Shown here one piece after another: positions 59,831-64,000 of a stretch of DNA of 64,000 nt (positions are counted from its first letter, which is position 1; each line of letters begins with the position of its first letter). The notes beneath the pieces were generated by a model. It was not told the DNA's origin, did no database searches, and saw only the letters and a list, made by a program, of their open reading frames with translations. The stretch comes from Jacaranda mimosifolia. Taxonomy: Eukaryota; Streptophyta; Magnoliopsida; Lamiales; Bignoniaceae. Position numbers and translations under genes: made by a program. Where the stretch lies: assembly GCA_018894105.1 (NCBI GenBank), contig CM032127.1, forward strand, positions 32,600,260 to 32,664,259. The letters are read 5' to 3'.

Positions 59831-60189
59831 CCAAAACACACACAATTACACGAATAAAGAGTTTTCAAATTAAAAAATGCATTAGGCTAGCTTTTAGATT
59901 CCTTATTCAGAATAACACGATTAGGATTATGAGTGTCTTAAAATATTATACTTCATCTCACTTTCCTAGGAGGAGGCCGAGTAGTCATCTGGTCAACACC
60001 ATGCCTATTTACAGCAGATTGGCCTTCAAAAGCTCAACAGACGCTGGACCTCTATATATGCTGCAAACATGAGTAGAATCAAAAGGCAGACAACAATTGC
60101 ATTAGATACGATCATCATATTATAAATACAGAGGTTCAACATATAGTCAAGATATATCAAGTACTATCCATGCACTTATCCACCGATGT
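59831..60189. other. no gene seen
   Basis: Mixed AT-rich sequence lies downstream of the alanyl-tRNA synthetase exons. Last exons of that gene may be hidden here but I cannot read them. Confidence 0.45.
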
Positions 60190-62430
60190 TTAAACTCAGC
60201 TTTCTTCGCAGAAGGGACATATGCTCCTTGCACCTGACTTTTTTCTTTCTGAAATCAGCAAAGAAAATTTACTCATCCAAGTTGAACAAAAACACTAGCA
60301 AAAAGGAATCATACTTGAAGGAGGATATGCATGTAAAAAAGTGTATTGAGCATATCTATTTTGCGTGGTGGGAGATAGAGAGAGGGATGTTCACTTTCAA
60401 AGATTAAGAGATGAGAAAAGCAACAACTATGCCAACCAAATGAGATGCATATGTTGAGAACTAAAACACTTGAAAAGTAACATCATGATAAAGTTTATAC
60501 CCAAATGGGTAGCAGAAAAGGAAAGCAATCACCATTCACCATCAGTTTTTCTGACCAATCATCTAACAAGTTGTACACAAATTTCAAATATAAAAACACA
60601 AGAACCTATTCCAGAAAGCTTCTTTCATTACTGGATACTTCATTTACTTGTTGCTCAAGTGAGAAATCCAGTTCCAAGGACATCCTGTAGTTAGTGCTAT
60701 GACTCTATGGGTTCATTTAGCAATTGTTTCCTCTAACAAGAGCGCAAATACTTTAGCTTCCCTAGTATTTGATATGTGTATCCTTGAAAAGCATAATGAC
60801 TTTAGTACCCAAAATAAATGCTCATCTAGGAAGGTACAAAATTTGCAAGATATTTACCCCATGATAACCATTCTTCATTTTCAGGATTTGCCAAGTAGAT
60901 CCTCTGCTTTTCGACTGATTACTACAAATTGAAGAGGGTCTGGACATACCTACGTGAATAAAATAGGTAACGCAAACAATGAATACACAAGTAGAATAAT
61001 GACAAAAAATGATCCACGATCCAACGTCCAGATGGACTTTAGTGTATTAATAACTTGTAGAAGCTTACCTCCCTGCAAACAACTTTTAAACAATTGATAT
61101 GTTTTGCATCTGCTTCAGCCTCAATTTGTTCATTTACAATTGACTCAATTTTTCTCAACTCTTCAGGCTTGACAAACTTCCCTATTATTCTAAGGATATT
61201 AGTAAACATCTGGTGCATGCCTAACTAAAAACTATAAGCTTACCATGAGAAAAGTCAAATCTCAATTTTTCAGGAAAAACAATGGAGCCTTTTAGGTCAA
61301 CATGATGACCAAGGAGTTACTGCACTTATTGCATTGTCTTCTAAGGTTAAACTTTAGAAATAAACAAAAGATCTTCAATATTGGTACCTTGCAAAATTTC
61401 AATTTTCGATGGGTATGATCTTGAGAAATCAACATTTGTTTATCATAATCAACTTGCAAAGCCCTAATAGCACAACTTATCCTTGTTACAGTGAGAATAG
61501 GTAAACAGACACTAACACTGTATGTTGACTAATTAACCTAATATACCATGAGTAATAAGGACATAAACCCTGAATAATAAGAACTATCACCTTACAAATG
61601 TTGCTTTATTTCCAATATACAGTCCACCAGTATTTCCGCTAAAAGATCCAATGTGAAGAACAAATGCCACCATAGATCTGAACATTACTCATTTCAAAAC
61701 CTCCATCAAGGCTTTCAGTTAATCTAATATCATATGTCTATAGGCTAGAAAAATGCATGAGTCAATCAAGCACAGTACTCCAAAATGTATAAGTGTTCTC
61801 AAAGTTACATCACACAAAGGGTGATTAAGAAAGTACAGTACAACTGTAATATTATTGCCACAAATGGAAAAGTTCACTAAGATTTATATCCAAAATAGAA
61901 ATAATCTATGAAAGAAAATATTGCTAATATAAGTTGGAAGAGTTTATCATAATTGGTGCTTATCTGCAACTAAAAGCTGAAATGTTTTCACCAATCTTGG
62001 GGTAGACAGTTCCAACAACTTACATTTTATTTTCATTTCATTCTTGTAGCTAGGAAATGAGATTGAATTTCTTTATTAGCAAACACTGAAGCCAATTTAT
62101 GTCACTCAGCTATCTCATTTAGTTCATCAACCCCAAAGATGAACTAAAAGATAATATTCTACTAAATCAACTTAAATTCCTTCACTAAATTAACTGCTAC
62201 ACATTTGAAGCTAAAACCAAATACATGGCATTTATGACAATTAGGATGAAATGCATTGCAGATTGATACCAAAGCAGATATTTACCTGTCACTCAATCAC
62301 CCTATTCAGCATAAAAGCTAGTAATCTCAAGGATTATGCCAACTTCTTCAGTAGGGGCAACAATTTCCATAAACTCACTTCCTGGCTCTTAGCACATTTT
62401 CATAATCCAGAAATCATCAGAAGAATGAAA
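60190..62430 (-). pseudogene. alanyl-tRNA synthetase (cytosolic/mitochondrial type) pseudogene fragment with introns
   Basis: Minus-strand exons, approximate: about 62430-62286, 61677-61596, about 61463-61388, 61340-61244, 61181-61069, 60949-60858, 60782-60609, 60248-60190. They spell the editing and C-terminal regions in order: GSEFMEIVAPTEEVGI and SFYAE (the FYAEQGGQ site, both Gln now stops), [35 protein letters not shown] then [83 protein letters not shown]. AlaRS charges tRNA-Ala; the editing domain clears mischarged tRNA. The catalytic N-terminal exons are absent, and the upstream end meets copia sequence near 62,575. Stops (62,296-62,310, about 61,325, 60,680-60,710, 60,610) and frameshifts (about 60,890, 60,680) show a dead copy. 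Introns remain, so it is not a processed pseudogene. Confidence 0.85.
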
Positions 62431-62574
62431 ATATCAGTAAATCTTGATTTGATAATACATTTGTATGCTTATAGAAAGAACATATCCTTTAATAATACGC
62501 ATTCAGGGAGGACATAGTCACACTTTCATGCATGATATGGACACAACACTATGCACATTCAACAAACTAACAAA

Positions 62575-64000
62575 AGAAGGTTAGATAACCAAGAAATTAA
62601 TGCATACTTTGGCATGCAAGACTTGAACATATTTTCAAGAATAGAATAAACAAGTTAGTAGCTCTCAAATCATGAAATGTTAGTGAATTAGAGGATCTAC
62701 GCACTTGTGAAACTTGTTTAAAATGAACAAGACCAAAGCTCTTTTTATAAGACAAACAAAGTGATCCACAAGTCTATTAGATTTGATCCATATGGATGTG
62801 TGTGGGCTACTAAGTGTTAGTGCAAGAGGAGGTTATTCTTACTTTATTATCTTCATCGATGATTTTACTCAGTTCGGACATGTATATCTTATGGAGTACA
62901 AGTCCAAGTTTTTAAAAGGTTGAAAGAGTAAATGAATGAAGTAGAAAAGCAATTAGAACTTAGTATCAAAATTATTCAATCAGATCGATGAGGTGAATAC
63001 TTAAGTACCAAATTCTTGGGTTATCTCTTTCACAATGTAGTACCCTCAAAGTTGGTGCCAAAGACACCATATAAGATGTGGTTTTGGCAAAGCACCATCT
63101 TACTCTTATTTAAGAGTTTAGGGATCTACCGCCTACGTCAAGAGACTACTGGGAATAAATTGGAAGCAAGATTCACCTTGTGCAAGTTTGTAGGATACCC
63201 AAAAGAGTCTTTGTGTTATTATTTCAATGATCTTTCATAACAGAAGGTGTTTGTTTCAAGGAATGCCATTTTTTAGGAAAATGAGTTTTTATTAGATTGA
63301 AAAGGCATTGTTGTTGAACATGATAAAGTTCAAGATTATCATATTATCACACAAGCAATAGAAACAAGAGACCATATATGCCTAACACACAACTTTCTAG
63401 AAGATCGGACCGAATCAAGAAGCAACCCAAAATGCCCGGATTCTTTCACGAGATGGGGCAAACATATCACCAAGGACTTATGAGGAAGCTATGTCAGACA
63501 TAGATTCGAGTCATTGGCTTGAGGCCATGAAATTCGAAATAGATTTCATGTACTCTAACAAAGTATGGATTTTGGTAGATCCATCAGAGGGTATAGTACT
63601 CGTTGGTTGCAAGTGGATCTACAAGCATAAGCTAGGAGTTGATGGGGAGGTAACAACCTTTAAGGCCAAACTAGTGAAAGGTAATATTCAAAGACTCTGT
63701 ATTGATTTTGAGGAAATCTTTTCACCGGTCACTATGCCTAAGTCCATAAGGACTATGTTTGCCATAGCCATTTACCACGGCTATGAAATTTGACAAATGG
63801 ATGTAAAAACTATCTTTCTTAATGAAAACATTAATGAGAAAATCTATATGGAGCAACCACAATATTTTACACCCAAAGGGAGTGAGGAAAAGATTTGCAA
63901 ACTCCAATGGTTTAGTTATGGACTAAAGCACATCTTGAAGTTGGAACATACATTTTGATAAGACAGTCAAATCATTTGATTTTGTCAAAAATATATATGA
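62575..64000 (+). pseudogene. Angela-type copia integrase-RT fragment (copy G, runs off window)
   Basis: The plus strand begins in the pre-integrase zinc-finger region (LWHARLEHIFKNRI, near 62,610) and passes the first integrase Asp (about 62,790, MDVCG) and IIFIDDFTQFG. At 63,030 the sequence jumps from LGYL to VVPSKLVPKTPYKMW, a deletion of about 150 bp including the catalytic Glu. RT follows: SHWLEAMKFEIDFMYSNKVW, CKWIYKHKLGVDGEVTTF and FEEIFSPVTMPKSIR (63,500-63,790). A TGA at about 63,792 and frameshifts follow. It is cut by the window end before the YVDD motif. No LTR or gag is attached on the left. Confidence 0.87.

Overview
The window is nuclear DNA of a flowering plant: AT-rich, intron-containing, and dominated by decayed LTR retrotransposons of lineages found only in plants (Ty1/copia Angela-type and SIRE-type, Ty3/gypsy Tat-type). 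Two remnants of host genes are recognisable and both look broken. I cannot name the species, or say with confidence whether it is a monocot or a eudicot. There is no sign of bacterial, organellar or viral-genome sequence, and no rRNA, tRNA gene or CRISPR array was seen.

Layout. Positions 1-25,549 are a scrambled nest of one Angela-type copia family. Its LTR is about 2.24 kb, begins TGTTGGAAATAGTGC, and is followed by an initiator-Met-tRNA type primer-binding site. At least seven partial copies lie in both orientations. Several LTRs are shared between two internal regions, and one LTR end is tandemly repeated. Positions 25,550-29,951 are a 3'-truncated SIRE-type copia element on the minus strand with a 1.5 kb LTR. 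Positions 29,952-31,830 are the RT-RNase H tail of a third, very old copia on the plus strand.

Positions 32,789-41,187 (minus strand) are an eight-exon gene for the plastid shikimate-kinase-like protein SKL2. It has one in-frame TGA (exon 3) and one 1-nt deletion (exon 6). Its sixth intron holds a complete 4.54 kb copia element (33,477-38,020) with 5-bp ATGGA target duplications. About 200-550 bp upstream of the SKL2 start codon lies an internally deleted Tat-type gypsy element (41,400-44,447).

Positions 44,448-49,400 are AT-rich intergenic DNA with a G-rich duplicated minisatellite and a probable non-autonomous DNA transposon. Positions 49,401-59,354 are a 10 kb Tat/Retand-like gypsy element: LTR, gag, protease, RT, RNase H, a second RNase H, integrase, a 91-bp tandem repeat and a decayed antisense coding block. 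Positions 60,190-62,430 (minus strand) hold consecutive exons of a cytosolic/mitochondrial-type alanyl-tRNA synthetase, broken by stops and frameshifts. From 62,575 to the window edge is another Angela-type pol fragment.

None of the transposon polyproteins is intact. In three elements a catalytic acid of the integrase has been replaced in a way that fits a single G-to-A change, as expected from deamination of methylated cytosine on the other strand. I see no undescribed multi-gene system. The most interesting items are the disrupted SKL2 and alanyl-tRNA synthetase genes, conserved non-coding motifs in the Angela family (a hairpin next to the LTR TATA box, and a repeated leader motif), and the Tat element's 3' tandem repeat and antisense block.
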